From Thermomonas carbonis (GTDB taxonomy: Bacteria; Pseudomonadota; Gammaproteobacteria; Xanthomonadales; Xanthomonadaceae): a stretch of DNA of 64,000 nucleotides. The position numbers and the translations under genes were made by a program. This document shows positions 43,804-51,406 of the stretch, in pieces. The notes beneath the pieces were generated by a model. It was not told the DNA's origin. It was given only the letters and a program-made list of their open reading frames with translations, and ran no database searches. Numbering within the stretch: position 1 is the first letter of the stretch; every line of letters starts with the position of its first letter. The stretch is from positions 1,398,001-1,462,000 of the forward strand of contig NZ_CP060719.1 of NCBI RefSeq assembly GCF_014396975.1. The letters are read 5' to 3'.

Positions 43804-44175
43804 ATGAGATCGCGCTTTCGCCTGCTCTGGTGGTTGCTGGCCTACGCCAGCCTCGGTATCGGCATCGTCGGGATCGTGGTGCCGGGGCTGCCGACGGTGC
43901 CGTTCGTGCTGCTGTCCGCGTTCGCCGCCGCACGCGGCTCACAGCGCCTGCATGCATGGTTGCTGGCGCATCGCCAGTTCGGTCCGATGATCCGCGACTG
44001 GGAACGCGAAGGTGCGGTCAGCCGCCGCGCCAAACGCCTGGCCATCGCGATGATGGCGCTGTGCGCGCTGGTGATGTTCCTGACCGTGCCCAAGTGGTGG
44101 ATGGCGGCCAGCGGCACCGCATTCATGGCCATCGTCGCGACGTGGCTGTGGCGGCGGCCCGAGCCGCGACAGTGA
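43804..44175 (+). CDS. YbaN/DUF454 family inner-membrane protein
   Basis: 123-aa membrane protein with two hydrophobic blocks: residues 8-45 (LLAYASLGIGIVGIVVPGLP, the family signature) and 80-115. A conserved middle reads FGPMIRDWEREGAVSRRAKR. Function not established. It stands between the oligopeptidase and lptM with its own predicted leaderless promoter. Confidence 0.88.
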   Translation: MRSRFRLLWWLLAYASLGIGIVGIVVPGLPTVPFVLLSAFAAARGSQRLHAWLLAHRQFGPMIRDWEREGAVSRRAKRLAIAMMALCALVMFLTVPKWWMAASGTAFMAIVATWLWRRPEPRQ

Positions 44176-44188
44176 GCAGGGCCGCGGG

Positions 44189-44194
44189 TACACT
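44189..44194 (+). promoter_or_regulatory. -10 box predicting leaderless lptM operon
   Basis: TACACT ends 6 nt before the lptM ATG. Confidence 0.4.
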
Positions 44195-44200
44195 GCCGGC

Positions 44201-44377
44201 ATGATCAAGCGCCTCGCATTCGCCACGTTCCTGCTCTGCCTTCTCAGCGCCTGCGGCAACAAGGGCCCGCTGGTGATGCCGGATGCACCGGTCGACCTGC
44301 CGGCCCCGCCTGCGGACACGCCTGCGCCTGCCACCACACCGGAAAGCGCCAGCGGAACGCCTGCCGCGCGCCGCTGA
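44201..44377 (+). CDS. lptM: LPS assembly lipoprotein LptM (YifL type)
   Basis: 58-aa lipoprotein: signal [19 protein letters not shown] with the lipobox Cys at residue 18, followed at once by GNKGPLVMP, the LptM signature. In Escherichia coli LptM helps oxidative maturation of LptD. The rest is a Pro/Ala/Asp-rich tail. It is the first gene before dapF, the conserved order, 7 bp apart. Confidence 0.85.
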   Translation: MIKRLAFATFLLCLLSACGNKGPLVMPDAPVDLPAPPADTPAPATTPESASGTPAARR

Positions 44378-44384
44378 GGCGTCG

Positions 44385-45254
44385 ATGCCGCTGCACTTCA
44401 CCAAGATGCATGGTGCCGGCAACGACTTCGTCGTGCTGGACCTGCGCGATGGCGCGCCACCACCTGATCCCGCCACCTGCGCCCGCATCGCCGACCGCCA
44501 CATGGGCGTGGGCTGCGACCAGTTGCTGACCGTCGAGGCACCGCGCGAAGCGGGCTCGCTGGCGTCGTACCGGATCTGGAATGCCGATGGTTCGCCGTCC
44601 GGGCAGTGCGGCAATGGCGCGCGCTGCATCGCCGCCTGGCTGGTGCGCGACGGTGCGGCACCCGCGCAGGGCGAGTTCGTCATCGACAGCCCATCGCGCA
44701 GCCATCGCGTCGCGCATGATGACGAGGGTGGCTTCCTCATCGAGATGGGAACACCGCGGTTCGCGCCCGACGAGATCCCGCTGGCCGGTTTCCTGCAGGC
44801 GCAGGACGATTACGCGGTGCAACTCGCCAATGGCGAGCGCATCGAGCACCTGCGCTTCGGCGCAGTGTCGATGGGCAATCCGCATGCGGTGATCGAGGTC
44901 GCCGATGTCGACACCGCCGACGTCGCCCGCATCGGCCCGGCGCTGCAGCGACATGCGGCGTTCCCGGACTCGGCGAACATCGGTTTCGCGCAGGTGTTGT
45001 CGCCGGGCCACATCCGCCTGCGCGTCTTCGAGCGCGGCGTCGGTGAGACCCTGGCCTGCGGCAGTGGTGCCTGCGCGGCGGTGGCGGTGCTGGCGGCGCG
45101 CGGTCGCATCGACGGCGAGCGCGAGGTCGCGGTGGACCTGCCCGGCGGTCGCCTGCGCATCCGCTACGATCGCCACGCAGGAACGATATCCATGGGCGGC
45201 CCTGCTGCCTTCGTGTTTGAAGCAACGATGCAGCAACAAGGGAGTGGCGCGTGA
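44385..45254 (+). CDS. dapF: Diaminopimelate epimerase
   Basis: 289-aa cytosolic enzyme that interconverts LL- and meso-diaminopimelate for lysine and peptidoglycan. The two catalytic Cys are in [10 protein letters not shown] and [10 protein letters not shown]. The N-terminus [17 protein letters not shown] and [12 protein letters not shown] are typical. Start ATG 44385. The stop overlaps the GTG of the DUF484 gene (GTGA). Confidence 0.97.
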   Translation: MPLHFTKMHGAGNDFVVLDLRDGAPPPDPATCARIADRHMGVGCDQLLTVEAPREAGSLASYRIWNADGSPSGQCGNGARCIAAWLVRDGAAPAQGEFVIDSPSRSHRVAHDDEGGFLIEMGTPRFAPDEIPLAGFLQAQDDYAVQLANGERIEHLRFGAVSMGNPHAVIEVADVDTADVARIGPALQRHAAFPDSANIGFAQVLSPGHIRLRVFERGVGETLACGSGACAAVAVLAARGRIDGEREVAVDLPGGRLRIRYDRHAGTISMGGPAAFVFEATMQQQGSGA

Positions 45255-45940
45255 CGATGGGCCTGGACAACACCAACGAAAAACTCGGCGCGCATGAAGT
45301 GGCCGCATGGCTGCGTCGGCACCCGACCTTCCTGCAGCAGTTTCCCGACCTGGCGCTGACCCTGGTGGTCCCGCGCGAGGACGGCCCGGCCGCATCGCTG
45401 GCCAGCTACCAGTTGGAAGTCCTGCGCGACAAGAACCGCGAGCTCTCGCGCCGCCTGCACGACCTGTTCGCGAATGCGCAGGAGAACGAGCGGCTGGCGG
45501 TGCGCACGCACCAGCTGACGCTGGCGCTGATGAAGCAGGGCAGCGCTGCGGACACGCTGCGCGCAATGGCCGCATCGCTCGCCGAAGATTTCCAGGGCGA
45601 CCTGGTACGCATCGTTGCCTTCCATCCGGTCGATGGCATCGGCGATGTCGACTGGTTGCAGGTGATCGCCCAGGACGACCCGCGCCTGGCCGGTTTCCGC
45701 GACATCCTCGGCAGCGGCGAACCGGTCTGCGGCCGCCTGCACCCCGACAAGAACGCGCTGCTGTACGGCCCGCGCGTCGACGAAGTGCAGAGTTCGGCGT
45801 TGCTGTCCTTGCCCGGCGTTGGCGTGGTCGCGGTGGGCAGCCGCGATCCCAATCGCTTCTTCCCCGGCATGGGCACGCTGTTCCTGCGCATGATGGGCGA
45901 GGCGCTGGCGACGGGGCTGCAGCGGTTCCCGCGCGGATGA
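45251..45940 (+). CDS. DUF484 family protein (YigA-like)
   Basis: 229 aa: N-terminal helical region ([20 protein letters not shown]), a predicted coiled coil (about 55-90), and a GAF-like C-terminal domain. It always sits between dapF and xerC in gammaproteobacteria; function unknown. GTG 45251 is preferred (AGGGAG 7 nt upstream, overlapping the dapF stop); ATG 45257 is possible. Confidence 0.88.
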   Translation: MTMGLDNTNEKLGAHEVAAWLRRHPTFLQQFPDLALTLVVPREDGPAASLASYQLEVLRDKNRELSRRLHDLFANAQENERLAVRTHQLTLALMKQGSAADTLRAMAASLAEDFQGDLVRIVAFHPVDGIGDVDWLQVIAQDDPRLAGFRDILGSGEPVCGRLHPDKNALLYGPRVDEVQSSALLSLPGVGVVAVGSRDPNRFFPGMGTLFLRMMGEALATGLQRFPRG

Positions 45941-45941
45941 C

Positions 45942-46841
45942 ATGAACGCGACGGGTCCGGTCGAGGCCTTCCTCGCGCACCTGTCGGTCGAGCGGCAAGG
46001 TTCGCCGCACACCCTCGACGCCTATCGTCGTGACCTCGGCGTACTGCAGGCCTGGGCGGACGGCAATGGCCGCGCCTTGCTCGACCTGCAGGGTGATGAC
46101 ATCCGCGCCTTCATCGCATCGGAACATCGTCGCGGGTTGTCGCCGAAATCATTGCAGCGACGCCTGTCTGCCTGCCGCAGCCTGTATCGCTGGCTGCTGA
46201 AGAATGGGCAGGTCGCGGCCAGTCCGGCCGAGGCGATCCGCGCACCCAAGGCACCGCGCAAGTTGCCGCAGGTGCTCGACGTGGACGAAGCCGTGCAACT
46301 GGTGGAAATCGCCACCGATGCCCCACTCGGCCTGCGCGATCGCGCCCTGTTGGAATTGTTCTATTCGTCCGGACTGCGCCTGGCGGAAACCTGCGCACTG
46401 CGCTGGGCAGACCTCGACTTCGAACAAGGCTTGGTCAGCGTGCTCGGCAAGGGCAGCAAGCAGCGCATCGTCCCGGTGGGTTCGCATGCGCGCGCAGCGT
46501 TGCAGGCATGGCGCGAGGCGTCGGGTGGCACGACCGCGTCGCCGGTGTTCCCGGGCCGCGGCGGCAAGCCGATCACCCCGCGCGCTGTGCAACTGCGCCT
46601 GCGCCAGCTGGCGATGCGCCAGGGCGTGTTCAAGCGCGTGCATCCGCACTTGCTGCGCCACAGCTTCGCCAGCCACATGCTGGAGTCCTCCGGCGACCTG
46701 CGCGGCGTGCAGGAACTGCTGGGCCATGCGGACATCGCCACCACCCAGATCTACACGCACCTGGATTTCCAGCACCTGGCCAAGGTCTACGACGCCGCGC
46801 ATCCGCGGGCGAAGCGGAAAATCCAGGGGGCGCACGAGTAG
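45942..46841 (+). CDS. xerC: Site-specific tyrosine recombinase XerC
   Basis: 299-aa recombinase for dimer resolution at dif with XerD. An N-terminal SAM-like core-binding domain is followed by the catalytic domain. Arg is in SSGLRLAE, Lys in GKGSKQR, His-x2-Arg in HLLRHSFASHML, His in LLGHADIATTQ, and the nucleophile Tyr in IYTHLDF. The context dapF-DUF484-xerC supports XerC over XerD. It is followed by a REPIN-like palindrome. Confidence 0.94.
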   Translation: MNATGPVEAFLAHLSVERQGSPHTLDAYRRDLGVLQAWADGNGRALLDLQGDDIRAFIASEHRRGLSPKSLQRRLSACRSLYRWLLKNGQVAASPAEAIRAPKAPRKLPQVLDVDEAVQLVEIATDAPLGLRDRALLELFYSSGLRLAETCALRWADLDFEQGLVSVLGKGSKQRIVPVGSHARAALQAWREASGGTTASPVFPGRGGKPITPRAVQLRLRQLAMRQGVFKRVHPHLLRHSFASHMLESSGDLRGVQELLGHADIATTQIYTHLDFQHLAKVYDAAHPRAKRKIQGAHE

Positions 46842-46855
46842 CTCGGCCTCTGCTC

Positions 46856-46937
46856 GTCATTCCTGCGAAGGCAGGAATCCAGCGTCTTGGCTTTCAACAA
46901 CCTAAAGTCACTGGATCCCTGCCTTCGCAGGGATGAC
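46856..46937. repeat. REPIN-like palindromic repeat, copy 1
   Basis: 82 bp. A 29-bp left arm (GTCATTCCTGCGAAGGCAGG...) and a 29-bp right arm (...CCTTCGCAGGGATGAC) are inverted repeats, 26 of 29 matching, around 24 bp of spacer. Each arm contains its own small palindrome CCTGCGAAGGCAGG. A second copy is at 49257-49336 with identical arms. Typical of paired REP elements spread by RAYT transposases. Confidence 0.85.
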
Positions 46938-46987
46938 AGCCTGTTTGTCCAGGGGCTCCATCGTCATTCCTGCAATTTCAACGTGTT

Positions 46988-47014
46988 CCCGGGTTTCGCT
47001 TCGCTCTACCCGGG
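46988..47014. repeat. Short hairpin repeat
   Basis: CCCGGGT / ACCCGGG arms (7 bp) around a 13-nt loop. Just upstream, near 46964, a broken REP arm (CGTCATTCCTGC) is visible. A worn repeat cluster after xerC. Confidence 0.5.
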
Positions 47015-47035
47015 CTACGATTGGCTACGGTTGGC

Positions 47036-47827
47036 TCAGCCCCAATTCCCCACGCCGCCGAACGGCCGTGGCGGTTGCAGCGGTTGCAGGATGTGCCAGC
47101 TGTCGATGTGCAGGGCGACGTCGTACGTCGCGTCCAGGCCGCGTCGCTTTACCGCATCGACGAACGCGCCGTAGCGCGCCTCGATGCCTTCGGCCCAACG
47201 CGCGATCTCGGGTGCCTGCGGGTGGATGCGACGGCGGTACAAGGCCTGCGGCACGTGCACGATGCCGGCGGTTTCCGACAATCGCAGGCAAAGGTCGTAA
47301 TCGCTGGCATCGGCATGCGCGCTGGCGAAGCCGCCGGCATCGCGACATGCCTGCATGCGCATGATCCGCAGCGGCCCGGTCATGAAATCCAGCAGCAGCG
47401 CGTCCGCCGAATACGGCAATTCGCAGAGAGGACCGGGGCCGAGCACGCGGTTGTTGGCATCGACCAGTACATGTCGGCTGTAGGCCATGCCGGCGGCGGG
47501 ATCGGCCGCCAATGCGTCGAGCAGCGCCGCGAACGCGCCCGGTTCCAGCGCGTCGTTGCCATCAAGCACGCTGACGAAGCCGGCGTTGCTGGCGCTTGCC
47601 GCGTGCGCAAGAGCGCCGGCCTCGGTCATGCCGACGGTTGCGGCGATACGCAGGCGTGGATCGGCGGCGATGGAAGACACCGCGACGACATGCGCCGCCT
47701 CATCGAGCGGGCAGAGCGTGGCCTGCCAATCGGTGAATGCCTGCGTGCACAGGCTCTCCAGTGCGCTTGCAAGAAAGCGTGCGTCGCCACGCACCGGCAC
47801 CAGGACCTGCAACATCGGCGCGGTCAT
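47036..47827 (-). CDS. Glycosyltransferase family 2 protein
   Basis: 263 aa with a GT-A fold: nucleotide-binding N-terminus LQVLVPVRGDARFLASALES, a DXD-like motif in SVLDGNDALEPG, and an acceptor-side YDLCLRLSETAGIVHVPQAL. The DXD is degenerate (DGND). The ATG overlaps the upstream glycosyltransferase stop (ATGA), so the two are coupled. Sugar and acceptor unknown. Confidence 0.84.
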   Translation of the reverse strand: MTAPMLQVLVPVRGDARFLASALESLCTQAFTDWQATLCPLDEAAHVVAVSSIAADPRLRIAATVGMTEAGALAHAASASNAGFVSVLDGNDALEPGAFAALLDALAADPAAGMAYSRHVLVDANNRVLGPGPLCELPYSADALLLDFMTGPLRIMRMQACRDAGGFASAHADASDYDLCLRLSETAGIVHVPQALYRRRIHPQAPEIARWAEGIEARYGAFVDAVKRRGLDATYDVALHIDSWHILQPLQPPRPFGGVGNWG

Positions 47828-48609
47828 GCGTCGCCACCTTTCGACGATGCATCCTTCGGCCGCAGCACATGCCGCGCACGCACGCCCAGCGACAGCGCGA
47901 ACTTGCCCTGCAGGCCGCGGCGCTGCAGCGCGCGCTGGGCGGCGTCGAAGCTCGCGCGCACCTGGCGCAGGCGGCTTGCATGGGAAATCGACTCGTCGCG
48001 CATGCGGTAGCGGTACAGCGACTTCGGCAGATGACCCACCTCGACCCGTTCGGACAGCCGCAGGCAGAGGTCGTAGTCGTAGGCGACCGGCATGCTGGCA
48101 TCCACGCCGCCCACCGCGCGATAGGCGTCGGCGCGGATCAGCCGGAACTGGTAGGTGATGAAATCGACCAACAGGTCGTGCGCGGAATACGGCCTGAGGA
48201 AGCGTCGACCCGGCGCCAGGTAGGTGCCGTCTTCCGCGACCTCAACGTACTCGGAATAGCCCATCCCCAGCCGCGGATTGGCTTGCATGAAGGCCAGCAT
48301 CGAGGACAGCGCGTCCGCTTCCAGCATGTCGTCGCTGTCCAGGATCGCCAGGTACTCGCCGCGTGCATGCGACATCGCGGCGGCGCAACTCGCGCTCACT
48401 CCACGGTTGCGGCCATCGCCGAGCACGCGAAAGCGCGGATCCCGTGCGGCGTAGGCGGCCGCGACCGCGCCGGAGCCGTCGGTCGAACCGTCATCCCACA
48501 GCAGGCATTCCCAGTGCGGATAGTCCTGCGCCAACAGGCTGTCCAACGCCGCCGGCAGGAAGCGGGCGGTGTTGAACATGGGAGTGGCGATGCTGACCAG
48601 GGCAGACAT
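47824..48609 (-). CDS. Glycosyltransferase family 2 protein
   Basis: 261 aa, clear GT2: SIATPMFNTARFLPAALDSL, DDGSTDGSG, DXD in ILDSDDMLEAD, and YDYDLCLRLSERVEVGHLPK. It resembles its downstream neighbour along its length (same YDLCLRLSE block), so the pair probably arose by duplication. No transmembrane segment. The pair is set antiparallel between xerC and hslV. Confidence 0.88.
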   Translation of the reverse strand: MSALVSIATPMFNTARFLPAALDSLLAQDYPHWECLLWDDGSTDGSGAVAAAYAARDPRFRVLGDGRNRGVSASCAAAMSHARGEYLAILDSDDMLEADALSSMLAFMQANPRLGMGYSEYVEVAEDGTYLAPGRRFLRPYSAHDLLVDFITYQFRLIRADAYRAVGGVDASMPVAYDYDLCLRLSERVEVGHLPKSLYRYRMRDESISHASRLRQVRASFDAAQRALQRRGLQGKFALSLGVRARHVLRPKDASSKGGDA

Positions 48610-48685
48610 GCCGCAAGTGTGCCCGAACCGGTCGGCTTGAAGCACGGGGCCGCGACCCCACATCGGGATTTCACAGGAGATGCCG

Positions 48686-49237
48686 ATGGACCCCAGCCAG
48701 AATCCCACCGTGTTCCATGCCACCACGATCGTTTCCGTCCGCCGCAACGGCCAGGTGGTGATCGCCGGCGACGGCCAGGTCACGCTTGGCCACACGGTGA
48801 TGAAGGCCAACGCGCGCAAGGTGCGCCGGCTTGGCAAGAACGGCCACGTGCTGGCGGGTTTCGCCGGTGCCGCCGCCGATGCCTTCACCCTGTTCGAGTT
48901 GTTCGAGGCCAAGCTGGAAAAGCACGGCCAGTTGCAGCGCGCCGCGGTCGAGATGGCCAAGGACTGGCGCACCGAGCGCCGCTTCGGGAAGCTGGAAGCG
49001 CTGCTGGCGGTGGCCGATGCCGAGACCAGCCTGATCATCAGCGGTACCGGTGACGTGATCGAGCCGGAAGACGGCCTGATCGCGATCGGCTCCGGCGGCA
49101 TGTACGCGCTGTCCGCGGCGCGCGCGCTGCTCGCGCATACCGAATTGGATGCCAAGTCCGTCGCCACCGAGGCGCTGAACATCGCCGGCGACATCTGCAT
49201 CTACACCAATCGCAACATCGTCTGCGAAGTGCTTTGA
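48686..49237 (+). CDS. hslV: ATP-dependent protease subunit HslV
   Basis: 183-aa proteasome-like peptidase subunit of HslUV. The catalytic Thr is in [11 protein letters not shown], with GDGQVTLG and [18 protein letters not shown] typical. Start ATG 48686 is preferred because AGGAG is 6 nt upstream; ATG 48680 directly abuts the Shine-Dalgarno. It is followed by a REPIN-like element and then hslU. Confidence 0.97.
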   Translation: MDPSQNPTVFHATTIVSVRRNGQVVIAGDGQVTLGHTVMKANARKVRRLGKNGHVLAGFAGAAADAFTLFELFEAKLEKHGQLQRAAVEMAKDWRTERRFGKLEALLAVADAETSLIISGTGDVIEPEDGLIAIGSGGMYALSAARALLAHTELDAKSVATEALNIAGDICIYTNRNIVCEVL

Positions 49238-49256
49238 AGCCTGTCAGTTTTTTGCT

Positions 49257-49336
49257 GTCATTCCTGCGAAGGCAGGAATCCAGCGACTTTGATTCTCCGA
49301 AACAAGACACTGGATCCCTGCCTTCGCAGGGATGAC
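49257..49336. repeat. REPIN-like palindromic repeat, copy 2, between hslV and hslU
   Basis: 80 bp with the same two 29-bp arms as the copy at 46856; only the middle spacer differs. It lies inside the hslVU operon gap and would form a long hairpin in the mRNA. Confidence 0.85.
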
Positions 49337-49368
49337 GAGCCAGAACAGCAGGGATCACGAGCAAACCC

Positions 49369-50754
49369 ATGCACAAGATCGACAACACCTCCACCAACAT
49401 GACCCCGCGCGAGATCGTCGCCGAGCTCGATCGCCACATCATCGGCCAGCACGCGGCCAAGCGTGCCGTCGCCATCGCGCTGCGCAACCGCTGGCGGCGC
49501 GCGCAGCTTGCCCCCGAGCTGCGCAACGAGGTGATGCCGAAGAACATCCTGATGATCGGCCCCACCGGCGTCGGCAAGACCGAGATCGCGCGCCGCCTGG
49601 CCACGCTGGCGAATGCGCCGTTCGTGAAGGTCGAAGCGACGCGCTTCACCGAGGTCGGCTACGTCGGCAAGGACGTCGAGCAGATCATCCGCGACCTCGC
49701 CGACACCGCGGTCAAGCTGTATCGCGGCCAGGCCAAGCAGCGCGTGCGCACGCAGGCCGAGGACCGTGCCGAAGACCGCATCCTCGATGCCTTGCTGCCG
49801 AAGCGCGAGGCCGCGCCGGCGTTCGGCTTCAACCCCAATGCGACCACCACCGTCGACATCGGCGCCGAGCCGTCGTCGCAGGAATCGACGACGCGGCAGA
49901 AGCTGCGCAAACAGTTGCGCGCCGGCGAACTGGACGAGCGCGAGATCGAACTCGACCTCGCCGCGAATGTCGGCGTCGACATCATGACCCCGCCCGGCAT
50001 GGAAGAGATGGGCCAGCAATTGCGCCAGGTGTTCGGCCAGTTGGCCGGCGGCAAGACCCACAAGAAGTCGATGACGATCAAGTCCGCGCGCCCGCTGCTG
50101 ATTGAGGAAGAAGCCGGCAAGCTGGTCAACGAGGACGAGGTCCGCGAAGCCGCGATCGAGGCCTGCGAGCAGCACGGCATCGTCTTCATCGACGAGATCG
50201 ACAAGGTCGCCAAGCGCAGCGAAGGCATGGGCGCCGATGTCAGCCGCGAAGGCGTGCAGCGCGACCTGCTGCCGCTGGTCGAAGGCAGCACCGTCAGCAC
50301 CAAGTACGGCGCGGTGAAGACCGACCACATCCTGTTCATCGCCAGCGGCGCGTTCCACCTCGCCAAGCCCAGCGACCTGATTCCGGAAATGCAGGGGCGC
50401 TTCCCGATCCGCGTCGAACTCAGCGCGCTGGGCAAGGACGAGTTCGTGCGCATCCTGACCGAGCCGAAGGCCTCGTTGACCAGGCAGTACGTGGAGCTGA
50501 TGGGCACCGAAGGCCTGCAACTGGAGTTCACCACCGATGCCGTCGACCGCCTCGCCGAGATCGCCGCGCATGTCAACGAACGCCAGGAAAACATCGGTGC
50601 CCGCCGACTGCACACCGTGCTGGAACGCCTGCTGGAGACGTTGAGCTTCGAAGCCCCGGACAAGGGCGGCAAGCTGGTGATCGACCGCGCCTACGTGGAT
50701 GCGCAACTGGGCGAGCTGGCGCGGGATCCGGATTTGAGTCGGTACATTCTGTGA
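49369..50754 (+). CDS. hslU: ATP-dependent protease ATPase subunit HslU
   Basis: 461-aa AAA+ unfoldase. Walker A is [15 protein letters not shown], Walker B is [14 protein letters not shown], and the GYVG pore loop is in [11 protein letters not shown]. The I-domain insertion lies between about 110 and 240, and the C-terminus LSRYIL docks into HslV. Start ATG 49369; an internal ATG at 49399 would give a shorter N-terminus. It partners the upstream hslV. Confidence 0.97.
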   Translation: MHKIDNTSTNMTPREIVAELDRHIIGQHAAKRAVAIALRNRWRRAQLAPELRNEVMPKNILMIGPTGVGKTEIARRLATLANAPFVKVEATRFTEVGYVGKDVEQIIRDLADTAVKLYRGQAKQRVRTQAEDRAEDRILDALLPKREAAPAFGFNPNATTTVDIGAEPSSQESTTRQKLRKQLRAGELDEREIELDLAANVGVDIMTPPGMEEMGQQLRQVFGQLAGGKTHKKSMTIKSARPLLIEEEAGKLVNEDEVREAAIEACEQHGIVFIDEIDKVAKRSEGMGADVSREGVQRDLLPLVEGSTVSTKYGAVKTDHILFIASGAFHLAKPSDLIPEMQGRFPIRVELSALGKDEFVRILTEPKASLTRQYVELMGTEGLQLEFTTDAVDRLAEIAAHVNERQENIGARRLHTVLERLLETLSFEAPDKGGKLVIDRAYVDAQLGELARDPDLSRYIL

Positions 50755-50760
50755 AACCAC

Positions 50761-50790
50761 TGCGCTTGCCTGTCGACGCGGGCGAGCGCA
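50761..50790 (+). terminator. Hairpin after hslU
   Basis: TGCGCTTGCC pairs with GGCGAGCGCA (10 bp, one G-U) around a 10-nt loop, starting 6 nt after the hslU stop. No T tract. Confidence 0.45.
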
Positions 50791-50824
50791 CTATGCGTTG
50801 CAATTGCGATGCATGGAGTCCGCG

Positions 50825-51067
50825 ATGAAAACCGCCACCCTTCCCTCGTTGCGGGTCGAACCCGCCCTGCGCGAAGCCGCCGAAGCCGTGCTCAAGGACG
50901 GCGAGACGCTGTCGGGGTTCGTCGAGGCGTCGGTGCGCGCGCAGGTCCGCCAGCGGCAGTTGCAGGATGAATTCATCAAGCGCGGGTTGGCTGCGCTGGA
51001 ATATGCGCGCATCAATGATGCCTACTTCACCCCGAGCAATCGCTGGCTCGGCTGGATGTCATGCTGA
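50825..51067 (+). CDS. Antitoxin-like protein (YlcI/YnfO-type), TA pair
   Basis: 80 aa, helical, with a ribbon-helix-helix-like N-terminus (PSLRVEPALREAAEAVLKDG) and ETLSGFVEASVRAQVRQRQL. GGAG lies 6 nt upstream. It precedes the RelE/ParE-type toxin by 22 bp, the usual antitoxin-first order. Family membership is by resemblance and position. Confidence 0.75.
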   Translation: MKTATLPSLRVEPALREAAEAVLKDGETLSGFVEASVRAQVRQRQLQDEFIKRGLAALEYARINDAYFTPSNRWLGWMSC

Positions 51068-51089
51068 AGCCGCGCATCTCGGAGATGTG

Positions 51090-51392
51090 ATGGCCTATCG
51101 CTTGCGGATTTCCGCCGACGCTCAGGCCGACATGGAACGGCTCTTTGCATTCTTGGTGGAGAACGACATCGATGCTGCCCTGCGCGCCCGCGCAGCCATC
51201 GAACGCGGATACGTCCAGTTGCAGGAATTTCCCTTCGCTTATCGCAAGAACAGCGAGGGCGGCAACCCGTTTCTGCGCGAGTTGCTGGTGCCGTTCGGCA
51301 CTGCCGGTTACGTGATCCTGTTCGAGATAGGCGGCGATGCCACGGTCACTGTGGCGGCTGTGCGGCATCAGCTGGAAGACGATTACCGCTGA
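51090..51392 (+). CDS. RelE/ParE-family toxin
   Basis: 100 aa with the ParE/RelE fold layout: YRLRISADAQADMERLFAFL, ALRARAAIERGYVQLQEFP, and a C-terminal strand set FGTAGYVILFEIGGDATVTV ending VRHQLEDDYR. The length and Arg-rich core fit the superfamily. Whether it cleaves mRNA (RelE) or poisons gyrase (ParE) is not clear. It is convergent with the type III Res gene. Confidence 0.82.
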   Translation: MAYRLRISADAQADMERLFAFLVENDIDAALRARAAIERGYVQLQEFPFAYRKNSEGGNPFLRELLVPFGTAGYVILFEIGGDATVTVAAVRHQLEDDYR

Positions 51393-51406
51393 GTCTGCGA
51401 GAGATC

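Noticed and set aside
45942..46841. xerC as an island integrase
   Set aside because: It sits in the conserved lptM-dapF-DUF484-xerC order, so it is the housekeeping recombinase.
46856..49336. REPIN-like repeats as a CRISPR array
   Set aside because: Only two copies 2.4 kb apart, each an inverted pair rather than evenly spaced direct repeats; no cas genes.
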